Source: Chromobacterium haemolyticum (GTDB lineage: Bacteria; Pseudomonadota; Gammaproteobacteria; Burkholderiales; Chromobacteriaceae). From it: DNA of 64,000 bases. The stretch covers positions 142,678-206,677 of the forward strand of contig NZ_MUKU01000006.1 of NCBI RefSeq assembly GCF_002081825.1, in the 5' to 3' direction. The position numbers were made by a program, and so were the translations under genes. Below, one piece after another: positions 27,819-36,851 of the stretch (positions are counted from its first letter, which is position 1; each line of letters begins with the position of its first letter). Below the pieces are notes generated by a model. That model was given only the letters and a program-made list of their open reading frames with translations, searched no databases and had not been told where the DNA came from.

Positions 27819-28739
27819 ATGACCCTGATTTCCTTGATTATCGCTCTGGCACTGGAGCAGTTGCGGCCGCTAGGCAATCGCAATCGCGTCTGGCTGCTGT
27901 TCACTCGCTACGCCAATCATTTGGAACGCAATCTGAATGCCGGCTCCAACCGCCATGGCGTGTTGGCGTGGTCCTTGGCGATCGTGCCGGCAGTCTTGCT
28001 CAGCTTGCTGATCTATTACGCGCTGCACGCCTTGAGCCCGATTCTGGCGATGTTGTGGAATGTCCTGATCTTGTATCTGACCATGGGTTTCCGCCATTTC
28101 TCCAGTGCGTTCTCCGAAATCTCCCAGGCCTTGGCCGAAGGGCGAGATCTGGACGCGCGCACCGCGCTGGCGAATTGGACTGGACAGGGCACCGCTGAAT
28201 TGTCTGTCGAGGAAATTTCACGGCTGGCGATTGAGCAGGGGGTGGTGGACAGCTATCGCCATGTGTTCGGCACCATGTTCTGGTTCGTGCTGTTGCCGGG
28301 CCCGGCCGGCGCGCTGTTGTACCGACTCTGTTCTATGCTGAATCAGAAGTGGGGCAACCGCGACGCGGACGAAGACCCATTCGGTCGTTTCTCGGCTAGC
28401 GCCGCTGCCTGGCTGGACTGGATCCCGGTGCGTTTGACCGCCGCCAGTTTCGCCATCATGGGCGATTTCGAGGATGCGGTGTATTGCTGGCGCTCCCAGG
28501 CCAAAACATGGGGGAACTACGCCAATGGCATTCTTCTGGCTTCGGCCGCGGGTGCGATCGGCGTGAAATTGGGCGATCCGCTCAGACAGGATTACTCCAT
28601 ACGTTTCCGGCCCGAACTGGGCTTGGGCGACGAAGCCGACCCCAACTACCTGAAAAGCGCGGTTGGTCTGGTCTGGCGTTCCGCCTTGCTATGGTTGGCC
28701 GTAATCCTGCTGCTCAGCGTCGCAAGCCACATGGGCTGA
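27819..28739 (+). CDS. CobD/CbiB-family membrane protein
   Basis: 306 residues with about five hydrophobic segments. The pattern LEQLRPLGNRNRVWLLFTRYANHLERNLN at the start and FWFVLLPGPAGALLYRLCSMLNQKWG, WLDWIPVRLTAASFAIMGDFEDAVYCW in the middle are typical of the CobD/CbiB family. Classical CobD amidates adenosylcobyric acid with aminopropanol. No cobalamin gene is nearby, and beta-proteobacterial paralogues outside cob clusters, related to AmpE/RegB-type membrane proteins, have no settled role. The family call is firm; the function is not. Confidence 0.8.
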   Translation: MTLISLIIALALEQLRPLGNRNRVWLLFTRYANHLERNLNAGSNRHGVLAWSLAIVPAVLLSLLIYYALHALSPILAMLWNVLILYLTMGFRHFSSAFSEISQALAEGRDLDARTALANWTGQGTAELSVEEISRLAIEQGVVDSYRHVFGTMFWFVLLPGPAGALLYRLCSMLNQKWGNRDADEDPFGRFSASAAAWLDWIPVRLTAASFAIMGDFEDAVYCWRSQAKTWGNYANGILLASAAGAIGVKLGDPLRQDYSIRFRPELGLGDEADPNYLKSAVGLVWRSALLWLAVILLLSVASHMG

Positions 28740-28744
28740 CGACC

Positions 28745-28772
28745 CAACGCCGCCATTAGGGCGGCGTTGTCT
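28745..28772 (+). terminator. Hairpin after the CobD-like gene
   Basis: AACGCCGCC (28746-28754) pairs with GGCGGCGTT (28760-28768), followed by GTCTTG. Confidence 0.6.
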
Positions 28773-28853
28773 TGTCCGTTTGTGTCATTTGAATACGGGG
28801 CGTGTTGGCGCGTGCGCGCAACAGGCCCCGCGAGTTTTGCAGGAGTGTTGTCC

Positions 28854-30185
28854 ATGCTGTTTTCCGAACTCGGGCTATCGCCCGAGATTCTGCGCGCCAT
28901 TGAAGAACAGGGCTATTCCCAGCCCACCCCGATTCAGGAAAAGGCGATTCCTCTGGTCTTGTCCAGCCGCGATTTGCTGGCCGCCGCCCAAACCGGCACC
29001 GGCAAGACCGCAGCCTTCATGCTGCCCATTCTGGAGCGCCTGAAGAAATACGCCAATACCAGCGTGTCCCCGGCGATGCATCCGCTGCGCGCTCTGGTGT
29101 TGTCTCCTACCCGCGAATTGGCGGATCAGATCGGCGTCAACGTCAAGAGCTACACCAAATATCTACCTCTGCGCGCCACCACGGTGTTCGGCGGTGTCAA
29201 TATGGACCCGCAAACTCAGGAACTGCGCCGCGGTGTGGAAATCCTGATTGCCACGCCGGGCCGCCTGCTAGACCACATCCAGCAAAAATCCGTTCAATTG
29301 AACAAGGTGGAAGTGCTGGTGCTGGACGAAGGCGACCGCATGCTGGATATGGGTTTCATTCAGGATATCCGCAAGATCATGGGCATGCTGCCCAAAGAGC
29401 GTCAGACCCTGTTGTTCTCCGCCACTTTTGCGCCGGAGATCAAACGGCTGGCCGCTGATTTCATGAAGTCGCCGCAAACGGTGGAGGTGGCGCGTCAGAA
29501 CGCCACCAACGATCAGGTCGAGCAGATTGTCTACTCGGTGGATGCGTTCAAGAAACGCCATCTGTTGACGCATCTGATCAAGTCTCGCGACATGAGCCAG
29601 GTCATCGTGTTCTGCAAGACCAAGCTCAGCGCCGATCGTCTGGCGCGTGAACTGCAGCGCGACGGCCTGCAAGCCGAAGCCATTCACGGCGACAAGGCTC
29701 AAGGCGCGCGTCTGGAAACGCTGGCGGCGTTCAAGGAAGGCAAACTGCGCATATTGGTGGCCACCGATGTCGCCGCCCGCGGTCTGGATGTGACGGAGTT
29801 GCCCTATGTGGTCAACTTCGAACTGTCGAACGCCCCGGAAGACTATGTGCACCGGATTGGCCGTACAGGCCGCGCCGGCGCCAAGGGCGTGGCGATTTCG
29901 CTGATGTCCCCGGAAGAAACCCGTCAGCACGAGTCTATCGAGAAGCTGACCAAGCAGACGCTGACGCCGCAGATCGTCGACGGTTTCCGTCCTTCCTGGT
30001 TGACGCGCCCTAATGAGCGGGAGCGTGAGCGCCCGCCGGCTCCGTCCAAGCCGGAAGCTTCGGTTCTGGCTGGTTCGACCGAGGGCGTGAAGCAGCCTTT
30101 GAGCGGCCGTCGCAGCCGCAAGGCGAAGCGGGAAGTGCCCGCCTTGCTGCTGCCTCCGCGCTATAAGGTGGAAATCATTCGCTGA
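28854..30185 (+). CDS. rhlE: DEAD-box RNA helicase, RhlE type, with DEGD motif II
   Basis: 443 residues. The motifs read: Q motif (PTPIQ), I AQTGTGKT, Ia PTRELA, Ib TPGR, II LDEGD (158-161), III SAT, IV VIVFC, V ATDVAARGLD, VI HRIGRTGRAG. A basic, disordered tail (RSRKAKREVPALLLPPRYKVEIIR) completes an RhlE-like protein used in ribosome assembly and RNA decay. The ATG at 28854 has GGAG nine bases upstream; an open frame further up is not used. Motif II has Gly where the family has Ala (GACGAAGGCGAC). The ATP-binding Asp and Glu are intact, so activity is likely retained. Confidence 0.92.
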   Translation: MLFSELGLSPEILRAIEEQGYSQPTPIQEKAIPLVLSSRDLLAAAQTGTGKTAAFMLPILERLKKYANTSVSPAMHPLRALVLSPTRELADQIGVNVKSYTKYLPLRATTVFGGVNMDPQTQELRRGVEILIATPGRLLDHIQQKSVQLNKVEVLVLDEGDRMLDMGFIQDIRKIMGMLPKERQTLLFSATFAPEIKRLAADFMKSPQTVEVARQNATNDQVEQIVYSVDAFKKRHLLTHLIKSRDMSQVIVFCKTKLSADRLARELQRDGLQAEAIHGDKAQGARLETLAAFKEGKLRILVATDVAARGLDVTELPYVVNFELSNAPEDYVHRIGRTGRAGAKGVAISLMSPEETRQHESIEKLTKQTLTPQIVDGFRPSWLTRPNERERERPPAPSKPEASVLAGSTEGVKQPLSGRRSRKAKREVPALLLPPRYKVEIIR

Positions 30186-30203
30186 TTTGGCGAACACACA
30201 AGA

Positions 30204-30231
30204 AACGGTCCCGGATGGGGCCGTTTTTTTA
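30204..30231 (+). terminator. Terminator of the helicase gene
   Basis: AACGGTCCC (30204-30212), loop GGAT, GGGGCCGTT (30217-30225, one G-U pair) and a T tract. Confidence 0.9.
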
Positions 30232-30305
30232 TGGGCGTCGTTGGCACTTCCCATCGGCCACGGGGTCGGATATCAGAGCGAACGGTTCCGGGATGGGAGA
30301 GGGCG

Positions 30306-30596
30306 ATGAGGATGAAGTGGCGGTATATCGGGGTGGGCGGAGTGATGTTGGGCGTAGGCGCGGCGGCGGGTGCGACGACGACGGTTTCATTGGCTTCGCG
30401 GAACGCCGAGGCCAAGCCCGCGGCGGCATCCGTGATGCTGGCGGAGGCGCAGCGGCTGGAGCGCCTGCGCGCGCTGGTGAAACGGCATGCGATCCAATGT
30501 AATTGCTCGCTTTGCCTGGGGCGGGATGTGGGCGGAGCGAGTGGCGGAAGAGAACAGGAGTCGAACCTGCCCGGGACCGCTGGCGGCCCCATCTGA
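30306..30596 (+). CDS. Possible small membrane-anchored protein overlapping selC antisense
   Basis: Not recognised. 96 residues: a basic start (MRMKWRY), one hydrophobic segment (IGVGGVMLGVGAAAGATTTVSLA), an Ala/Arg-rich helix and a CNCSLC motif. GGGAGAGGGCG precedes the ATG. The last 18 codons lie within selC on the opposite strand, so the C-terminus is encoded by tRNA antisense. It is either a real gene with an extended end or a chance frame. Confidence 0.35.
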   Translation: MRMKWRYIGVGGVMLGVGAAAGATTTVSLASRNAEAKPAAASVMLAEAQRLERLRALVKRHAIQCNCSLCLGRDVGGASGGREQESNLPGTAGGPI

Positions 30597-30636
30597 TTTT
30601 GAAGACCAGCCGCCCCACCGGGGACGCGTCTCTTCC
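30542..30636 (-). tRNA. selC: tRNA-Sec (UCA anticodon)
   Basis: A 95-base selenocysteine tRNA with the features of E. coli selC. The acceptor stem starts GGAAGAG and ends CTCTTCC-G-CCA. There is a long extra arm (GGGGCCGCCAGCGGTCCC region) and the T arm CGGGCAGGTTCGACTCCTG. The anticodon UCA is at 30600-30602. It is charged with serine, converted by SelA to Sec and delivered by SelB to UGA codons such as that of fdnG in this window. Confidence 0.97.
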
Positions 30637-30721
30637 TGCGTATGAGCGGGCATTATATCGCGGAATCGAGATAAGCCAATTTTATGCCTGATAAATAAAA
30701 TGAATTTCTAGACTGAGCATC

Positions 30722-30787
30722 ATGCCATTAGAATGGATTGCCCGCTGCAATGCGCCGCAAGAGCGTGCGGGCCATTCCGTCTACTGA
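30722..30787 (+). CDS. Possible 21-residue peptide upstream of the 24-residue one
   Basis: Starts MPLEWIARCNAP and ends HSVY at a TGA. No clear ribosome site. It lies in a stretch of about 540 bases between selC and the SUOX-like gene that holds no larger gene. It could be a leader peptide or noise. Confidence 0.2.
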   Translation: MPLEWIARCNAPQERAGHSVY

Positions 30788-30804
30788 GAATAAAGGAAAT
30801 CAGC

Positions 30805-30879
30805 ATGAAGCACGTTCTGTCTTTGTTTACCCAACTTTGCCATGTCGCGGGACGTCCGGGGCTGCGCCGCGGCAAGTAA
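30805..30879 (+). CDS. Possible 24-residue basic peptide
   Basis: A short frame with a good ribosome site (AAAGGAAATCAGC-ATG), beginning MKHVLSLFTQLC and ending with a basic GRPGLRRGK. A strong hairpin terminator stands 31 bases after the stop. The arrangement of ribosome site, short frame and terminator looks like a small-protein or leader-peptide transcript. No family is recognised. Confidence 0.4.
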   Translation: MKHVLSLFTQLCHVAGRPGLRRGK

Positions 30880-30910
30880 GCACATCGCCGGCGACGCCGG
30901 CGGAGCGAGG

Positions 30911-30938
30911 CGAAAGCGGCCCTTTGGGGCCGCTTTCG
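30911..30938 (+). terminator. Strong hairpin after the 24-residue frame
   Basis: CGAAAGCGGCCC (30911-30922), loop TTTG, GGGCCGCTTTCG (30927-30938). A perfect 12-bp stem without a T tract downstream. From 30940 to 31181 nothing else is visible apart from an AT-rich block around 31040-31110 that may hold the next promoter. Confidence 0.6.
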
Positions 30939-31181
30939 CATTGAGCGCGGCAAGCGCTCTCCAGCGGCTAGCGGCGCTACTGTCCCATGGTACTGGTCGG
31001 GATAGGGGCGGATGGTTTTTTGTCGGGCAGCTTGATATATTGGCCATAAATATTTTAATAGCATTTTTGTTCTAATTAGATTTAATTGTTTGGCTTGTAA
31101 AATCAAAGTCCAAATGTCATGAGTCCGGCGCGTGAAGCCGCCGGCCGATGGGCAAGGGATGAGCAGGGTTGGGAGCTTGGC

Positions 31182-31682
31182 ATGGGGAAGAGCTGGAAGG
31201 CGGTCTTGGGGGGAATGGCGCTGGCGTGTTGGGTGGCCGCGCTTCATGCCGCGCAGGGGCCTGTGGTGTTGACGGTGTCGGGCAAGATCAGCCAGTTCAC
31301 CAATAAAGAAAAGAATGTGTATGAGTTCCGCGAGCAGGACTTGCAGAGCTTGCGTCAGCATTCGGTGGTGACCCGGACCACCTGGACGCCGCAATCGGTG
31401 TTCAGCGGGCCGCTGATGCGGGATATTCTGGCCAAGGTGGGCGCCAGCGGCCAGAAGGTCAAGCTACGGGCCCTGAACGATTATGTGTACTGGATAGACC
31501 GCCGCGAGTTCTACGACTTCGACGTGGTGTTGGCGCGCTCGGTCAACAACAAGCCTTTGGACATCACCAACCGCGGTCCCTTATGGCTGATGTATCCGCT
31601 GGATCAAATGCCGGAAGACAAGAAAGGGCCGGTGATGGACGCCAAGCTGGTATGGCAGATCAACCGCTTGGTGGTGTTCTGA
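31182..31682 (+). CDS. Periplasmic SUOX-fold (oxidoreductase molybdopterin-binding-like) protein lacking the Mo cysteine
   Basis: 166 residues with a signal peptide (WKAVLGGMALACWVAALHA-AQ). The rest follows the sulfite-oxidase-type domain: VLTVSGKI, a segment FREQDLQSLRQHSVVTRTTWTP, then FSGPLMRDILAKVGASG, LRALNDYVYWIDRREF and GPLWLMYPLDQMPED. In catalytic members a cysteine ligates molybdenum; no cysteine is present in the mature protein, so it is unlikely to be an enzyme. GGGAG precedes the ATG at 31182. Its TGA overlaps the ATG of the hybrid kinase (TGATG), suggesting a sensor-accessory role; this is inference. Confidence 0.78.
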   Translation: MGKSWKAVLGGMALACWVAALHAAQGPVVLTVSGKISQFTNKEKNVYEFREQDLQSLRQHSVVTRTTWTPQSVFSGPLMRDILAKVGASGQKVKLRALNDYVYWIDRREFYDFDVVLARSVNNKPLDITNRGPLWLMYPLDQMPEDKKGPVMDAKLVWQINRLVVF

Positions 31683-33472
31683 TGCCGGCCGGCCAGGAGA
31701 GTTCGGGACGAGCGATGAACAAATCGATGCTGTCCGGCTGGAAGGGCATCCCGGCGCTGGCCTTGCTCGGCTTTTTGCTGCTGGCCATCGGTGTTTACAT
31801 GGCGATCGAGCGTTATGTGCCGGCGCGCAGCTTTGAGGGGCGCAGCGAGGATTTGTACTGGTCGGTGGCGCAGATGCAGCTTGAGCTGGAGAAAGCGCGC
31901 GCTGACTTATTGCGTTTGAAGGCGGGGGAGGTCCCCGAGTCGCAGGTGCAATTCCGCTTGGCGGTAGCCAACAGCCGTTTTCTCGACTTCGTCACGCCGT
32001 CCAAGATGCAGGAGATGCTGAGCCGCGTGGATGGCTTCAAGGGCACCGCCAGCCTGCTGCAGGATTTCTTCGAGGACGAGAACATTCTGCATCCCAGCCT
32101 ACGGACCGCGCAGCAGAATATAGACCGCATCGACAGCATCAGGCCGTCGCTGGCGGAGTTCGCGGTTCAGGCGCGCGTGGCCGAGGTATCGTCCCGCGAC
32201 GCGCGCAATAAGGATTTGCGGCACAACCAGCAATTGGTCGCTTCGCTATGGTTCGCGCTGGGCGGCATTTGCATGGTGATTTTCGTGCTCTTGTACCGCT
32301 ATCAGGGCGCGCGTCGCGACGCCGCCGCGCGTCAGCAACTGTTGGAACAAGAGCGTGAGGCGCACAAGGCCACGGTGAACGCGGAACTGGACCGCACCAC
32401 CTTCCTCGCCACGCTGAGCCACGAGATCCGTTCGCCGTTGCAGACCATGCAAGTGTGCGTGGAGCTGATCGAGCCCGACATCGATCCGGCCGGAAAGGCG
32501 GCCAAGGCGGTGGGGCGTTTGAAAACCTGCATGGCGCACCTGATGACCCAGGTGCGGGATATCATGGACATCTCCGCGATCAAAAACATGCAGTTCCGCC
32601 TGCATATCAGTGATGTGGACGTGGCGGCCGCGCTGCACGAGGTGATCGATGTGCATCGCGCTCAGCTGGACGGCAAGGGCCTGGGCCTGTATGTGCGGCT
32701 GGGCGAGTTGCCGCCGACGGTGAAACTGGACGGAGACCGTTTGCGGCAGATCGTCGGGAATCTGCTGACCAACGCCATTCGTTACACGGATCACGGGACG
32801 GTCACTGTTGAGGCCGGCGTGGACGGCGCCGATGGCCGCAATATTTTGGATATCCGGGTGATAGACACCGGCATCGGCGTGCCCGAGGAGTTTCAATCGC
32901 GCATTTTCCAGCCGTTTTTCCAGGGGCACGCGCGTAGGGTGGGCAGCAGCGGGTTGGGCTTGGCGGTGGTCAAGGAACTGGTGTCGCTGCTGGGCGGCGA
33001 GCTGGAGCTGAAGAGCGTGGTGGGCGTTGGTTCCGAATTCATCGTCCGCTTGCCCATTGTGGTGCCGGATCAACTGCCGGGGCCGGAGCGTTCGGTGTTG
33101 GTGGTGGACGACGACAAGAATATCCGCGAACCGTTTTCCGATTGTCTGCAGATGAACGGCTACGCAGTGTCCACTGCCAGCTCGGTGGCGGAAGCCTGTC
33201 AAAAGCTGCAGCAAGCGAGCTTCAACGTGGTGTTGTTGGATATGCAGCTGGGCAATGAGAGCGGTTATTCGGTGGCGGAGGCGTTGAAGCGCAGCGTGCG
33301 CCACCGCGGCGTGAAAATCATCGCGATGACGGCGTACCCGGAGGAGTACGCCGACCCACGCGCCGCCTGGTTCGCCGCGCGCCTGGAGAAACCGTTTGAT
33401 ATCAGCCGGCTGCGAGCGGTGCTGGGCCGAGCGCTGGAGTCGCCGCCAGGACCGCCTGGACACGCCGGCTAG
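31682..33472 (+). CDS. Hybrid sensor histidine kinase with C-terminal receiver
   Basis: 596 residues. There are two membrane helices (about 22-40 and 185-205) bracketing a helical periplasmic domain of about 145 residues. A coiled linker leads to HisKA with H-box TFLATLSHEIRSPLQ, then HATPase_c with N box LLTNAIRYT, G1 DTGIGVP and G2 GSSGLGLAVV. A receiver follows with VLVVDDDKN and phosphoacceptor VVLLDMQLG. There is no DNA-binding output. The start overlaps the stop of the SUOX-like gene; an ATG 11 codons later is an alternative. It overlaps the selB stop by four bases on the opposite strand. Signal and partner are unknown. Confidence 0.9.
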   Translation: MPAGQESSGRAMNKSMLSGWKGIPALALLGFLLLAIGVYMAIERYVPARSFEGRSEDLYWSVAQMQLELEKARADLLRLKAGEVPESQVQFRLAVANSRFLDFVTPSKMQEMLSRVDGFKGTASLLQDFFEDENILHPSLRTAQQNIDRIDSIRPSLAEFAVQARVAEVSSRDARNKDLRHNQQLVASLWFALGGICMVIFVLLYRYQGARRDAAARQQLLEQEREAHKATVNAELDRTTFLATLSHEIRSPLQTMQVCVELIEPDIDPAGKAAKAVGRLKTCMAHLMTQVRDIMDISAIKNMQFRLHISDVDVAAALHEVIDVHRAQLDGKGLGLYVRLGELPPTVKLDGDRLRQIVGNLLTNAIRYTDHGTVTVEAGVDGADGRNILDIRVIDTGIGVPEEFQSRIFQPFFQGHARRVGSSGLGLAVVKELVSLLGGELELKSVVGVGSEFIVRLPIVVPDQLPGPERSVLVVDDDKNIREPFSDCLQMNGYAVSTASSVAEACQKLQQASFNVVLLDMQLGNESGYSVAEALKRSVRHRGVKIIAMTAYPEEYADPRAAWFAARLEKPFDISRLRAVLGRALESPPGPPGHAG

Positions 33473-35352
33473 TCGAACAGCCGCGCTTCTCGAAGAAGGT
33501 GCTTGTCGCCCAGGCGACGGGTAAAGCCGCAGCGGTCGAAATATTCCAGGATCTGAATCGCCAGTTTGCGACCGCAGCCCAGCTGGTCGCGGAAGTTGGC
33601 GGCGTCGGCATAGCCGGCATCTTGGTTCAGATTCCGCACGATGGCCGCCATGTCGCGTATGGTCGCGCTGGAGAAATAGCGGTCTCGCACCACGGCATGG
33701 ACATGTCCCAAGCGCGCGGCTTTGTGCAACAAGGCGCGCGCCTGTTCTTCTTCCAGGCCGGCCGCCGCCGCCAAATCCCGCACCCAATGTGCCTGACCCT
33801 CTTCGGCGAAAGCCGGTTCCAAACGCCGCCACAGCGCGTCCTCTTCCGTATTGAAAGCCAGCACGTGCTCGGGCAGGTGCAGCCAGCCGCGGGTGTTGGC
33901 CAGCCTTCCCTCCGCCAGCAGCTGATCGATCATCAAGTTGACCGCCGCCTCGCTCTCTTGCGGCAGCGCCAGCCGGCGCGCGCGGCCGCGGCTGGCGCCC
34001 AGTTGATCCGGCTGCTGAAGATGCAGCGCCGCCAGCCGTTTCAGCAGCTGTTCTTGCAAGTCCGCCCAGTGTTCCGGCGCATAAGCGTGTTGGCCGGCGA
34101 CGAATAGCGGCGCGGCGCGCAGCAGTTCCGCCAGGCCGGTTTCGCTCAATTGCCGGTCCCAGGCCAGATCGGGCAGGGAAACCGCTTGCCGGCTGAGGCG
34201 GAGCCGCAGATTTTCGGCATCCTCCATTCCCGCCGCGGTCAGGGCGCACAGGTAGGCTAGCCGTTCGTCGTGGCGCTTGCCGCGGGTGGGCGGCTGCCGC
34301 TCCAATACCGTGGCGCAGGCCAGCGTATGCTGCGCGCCGGCGTCTCTCAGGATTAGCCGGTCGCCGTCGGCTAGATGCAGCGGACGGTCCAGGCTCAGTT
34401 CCGCCAACCCCTCGTTTCCGGAATGGAGCTGCGGGCGTTCCAGCAGGGCTACCCGACCGGTGCAGTGGCTGGCGGCGTGATGGATGTGCACCGCCTGCCA
34501 GTGTCGCAGCGCGGCGTGAAGCGCCGGAGCCAGGCGCAAGCGCACGCTGACGCGGGAGGCCGGCGTCGGGGCCGCTTGAGCCAGCAGCCAGTCGCCGCGC
34601 TGAATCTGTTGTTTTTCGACGTCGCCTGTCAGGTTGAGCGCGATGCGCTGACCCGCCTGGCCTTGCCTCGCCGGCTGGTTTTGCACGTGCAGGCCGCGTA
34701 CGCGAACGGGAACGTCCTTGCCGCTGAGCCATAAGGCGTCGCCTACGCTGACGCGGCCGCCCCAAGCCGTGCCGGTCACCACTAGGCCGGCGCCGCCTAT
34801 GGTGAAGGCGCGGTCTATCGCCAGACGGAATCGCCGCTCCGTGCCGGTCGCGTCGCCGCGCAGTTGCAGCAGCTGCCGCCGCAAGGCGTCGACGCCGGCG
34901 CCGGTGCGCGCGGAAACCGGGAGCAGCGCCGCCGCTTGCAGGCCGTATTCGGCCAGCGTCCGTCGCGCTTCGCTCATGACGCGTTCCAGTGATTCAGGGC
35001 TGGCCAGGTCGCTTTTGCTGACGGCCACGGTCAGGCTGTCCAGCCGCAGCAATTGCAGAATGGCGAGGTGTTCGCGGGTTTGCGGCATCACGCCGTCGTC
35101 GGCGGCGATCACCAGCAGCGCGTGGCGCACGCCGCCAACGCCGGCCAGCATATTGCCGAGGAAGCGTTCATGGCCGGGCACGTCGATGAAGCCGATCGCG
35201 CCGCCGTCCGGCGTGGGCAGATAGGCATAGCCCAGGTCTATGGTCATGCCGCGCTTTTTTTCTTCCGGCAGGCGGTCGGCGTCGGTGCCGGTCAGGGCGT
35301 GCAGCAGGGCGGTTTTGCCGTGGTCTACGTGTCCGGCGGTGGCGATAATCAT
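33469..35352 (-). CDS. selB: Selenocysteine-specific elongation factor SelB
   Basis: 627 residues. The N-terminal GTPase has G1 GHVDHGKT (7-14), switch [10 protein letters not shown] and the G4-like SKSD. Domains II-III follow. Four winged-helix domains at the C-terminus bind the SECIS hairpin, the last near [28 protein letters not shown]. SelB brings Sec-tRNA to UGA codons. The start [14 protein letters not shown] is the conserved one; the frame is open 20 codons further upstream. selB is not adjacent to selA here: a CDF exporter and glpM lie between. Confidence 0.95.
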   Translation of the reverse strand: MIIATAGHVDHGKTALLHALTGTDADRLPEEKKRGMTIDLGYAYLPTPDGGAIGFIDVPGHERFLGNMLAGVGGVRHALLVIAADDGVMPQTREHLAILQLLRLDSLTVAVSKSDLASPESLERVMSEARRTLAEYGLQAAALLPVSARTGAGVDALRRQLLQLRGDATGTERRFRLAIDRAFTIGGAGLVVTGTAWGGRVSVGDALWLSGKDVPVRVRGLHVQNQPARQGQAGQRIALNLTGDVEKQQIQRGDWLLAQAAPTPASRVSVRLRLAPALHAALRHWQAVHIHHAASHCTGRVALLERPQLHSGNEGLAELSLDRPLHLADGDRLILRDAGAQHTLACATVLERQPPTRGKRHDERLAYLCALTAAGMEDAENLRLRLSRQAVSLPDLAWDRQLSETGLAELLRAAPLFVAGQHAYAPEHWADLQEQLLKRLAALHLQQPDQLGASRGRARRLALPQESEAAVNLMIDQLLAEGRLANTRGWLHLPEHVLAFNTEEDALWRRLEPAFAEEGQAHWVRDLAAAAGLEEEQARALLHKAARLGHVHAVVRDRYFSSATIRDMAAIVRNLNQDAGYADAANFRDQLGCGRKLAIQILEYFDRCGFTRRLGDKHLLREARLFD

Positions 35353-35422
35353 GGCGGGCGAAGCTGAAGGGGTAAAAGGCCAAGTATCGCCAGAAACAGC
35401 GGGCTTGGCCATGGGGCCGCGC

Positions 35423-36352
35423 TCAGCTTGCGGGCGCGGCGCCCGGAAGGTAGTGCCCGACGGGATCGATATGGATCAGCACGTCCAGCACCGGGTGCAG
35501 CTCCAGCACTTGGTGGCGCGCGGCCTCCGAGATGGCGTGAGCCTGTTCCACGCTGATGGCGCCGTCTACTTCCAGATGCACATCCACTTGGATCAGATCG
35601 CCCATCTTGCGAGTGCGCAGGTCATGTACGCCGTGGATGCCGGGGGTGGCCAGCAGGGTCTGGCGGATGGCGGCGACGGCGTCGTCGTCGGCGGCGCGGT
35701 CCATCAGGTCATGCATCGCGTCCCAGCCGAAGCGCCAGCCCATGCGGGCGACCAACAGGCCCACCAGCAGCGCGGCCACCGGATCCAGCAGTGGATAGCC
35801 CATCAGGTTGCCGATAATGCCCAACGCCACCACGAGCGAGGAGGCCGCGTCGGAGCGCGCGTGCCAGGCATTGGCCACCAGCATGCTGGAGCGCACGCGT
35901 CTAGCCACCGCCAGCATGTAGCGGAACAGCGCCTCTTTGACCACCAGGGCCAGCAGCGCCACCCACAAGGCGACGACGTGGACGGTGGGGATGGAGGCGG
36001 GATCGTGGAATTTAGCGGCGGCGTTGTACAGCATGCCCAGGCCGACGCCCAGCAACAGCAAGCCCAATACCAGCGAGGCGGCGTTCTCGTAGCGGTGGTG
36101 GCCGTAGTGGTGGTCGTTGTCCGGCGCTTTGTGGCTGTGTTTGCCGGCCAGCAAGACGACGAAGTCGGCGATCAGGTCGGACAGCGAGTGCAGGCCGTCG
36201 GCGATCAAGGCGGAGGAATGCGCCAGGGCGCCCACCACGATCTGGGTGGTGGAGAGAATCAGGTTGACCGCGACGCTGACTAGCGTGCTGATGCGGCCGG
36301 CGCGGCGTTTCTCTACGCTGTCGCCGTCGATGGCGTGATGAGTGTGGGCCAT
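35423..36352 (-). CDS. Cation diffusion facilitator (CDF) metal exporter
   Basis: 309 residues with six membrane helices (about 30-215) and a cytoplasmic ferredoxin-like domain (about 225-300). The metal-site signature of helix 2, [20 protein letters not shown], has the H-x3-D pattern. Helix 5 has [13 protein letters not shown] with the second H-x3-D pair. A His-rich loop ([15 protein letters not shown]) sits between helices 2 and 3. HxxxD/HxxxD pairs are found in zinc and manganese-iron subgroups, so the metal is not settled. A Fur/Zur-like sequence lies upstream. The start [10 protein letters not shown] is chosen; the open frame beyond crosses the AT-rich promoter. Confidence 0.9.
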   Translation of the reverse strand: MAHTHHAIDGDSVEKRRAGRISTLVSVAVNLILSTTQIVVGALAHSSALIADGLHSLSDLIADFVVLLAGKHSHKAPDNDHHYGHHRYENAASLVLGLLLLGVGLGMLYNAAAKFHDPASIPTVHVVALWVALLALVVKEALFRYMLAVARRVRSSMLVANAWHARSDAASSLVVALGIIGNLMGYPLLDPVAALLVGLLVARMGWRFGWDAMHDLMDRAADDDAVAAIRQTLLATPGIHGVHDLRTRKMGDLIQVDVHLEVDGAISVEQAHAISEAARHQVLELHPVLDVLIHIDPVGHYLPGAAPAS

Positions 36353-36430
36353 GGCAGTGCAGTCCGGCAGTGGGTGGGATGCCGCTATTATCGCACATAA
36401 GCTATTAATTTTAAAAAATTGATTGTTTTT

Positions 36431-36455
36431 ATTAATGAGAATGAGAACAAGAATG
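36431..36455. promoter_or_regulatory. Fur-box-like sequence between the CDF gene and glpM
   Basis: ATTAATGAGAATGAGAACA matches the 19-base Fur consensus at about 11 positions, in an AT-rich stretch that should hold the CDF promoter. Suggestive only. Confidence 0.3.
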
Positions 36456-36518
36456 AACCTCAGCCGTTGGGAGGAGGGCTTGTGACACAATCGTGGTTTT
36501 CCGTGGGCGGGGAGGGGA

Positions 36519-36851
36519 ATGGCTTTATTGTTGAAAAGCGTCTTGGGCGCGCTGGCGGTCTTGTTGATCAGTGTGCTGGCCAGGTCCAGGAATTACTATA
36601 TCGCCGGCCTGGTGCCGCTGTTTCCCACCTTCGCGCTGATCGCGCACTATATTGTGGGCAGCGAGCGCGGCGCGGTCGAGCTGAAAACCACCCTGTTGTT
36701 CGGCATGGCTTCGCTGCTGCCTTATTTCATTTATCTGTTGGCCTTGTATTGGCTGATCGACCGTTGGCGCTTGGGGGCGGCCTTGCTGGGCGCGGCGGCT
36801 TGCTGGGCGGTGGCCGCCGGCGTCTTGGTGTGGCTATGGACGCGCCAATGA
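36519..36851 (+). CDS. glpM: GlpM-family small membrane protein
   Basis: 110 residues with four hydrophobic segments and the family core [32 protein letters not shown]. GlpM was named from a Pseudomonas aeruginosa locus affecting alginate and glycerol metabolism; the biochemical role is unknown. No glp genes are nearby. GGGGAGGGG precedes the ATG. Its last 18 bases overlap the 3' end of selA on the opposite strand. Confidence 0.88.
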   Translation: MALLLKSVLGALAVLLISVLARSRNYYIAGLVPLFPTFALIAHYIVGSERGAVELKTTLLFGMASLLPYFIYLLALYWLIDRWRLGAALLGAAACWAVAAGVLVWLWTRQ

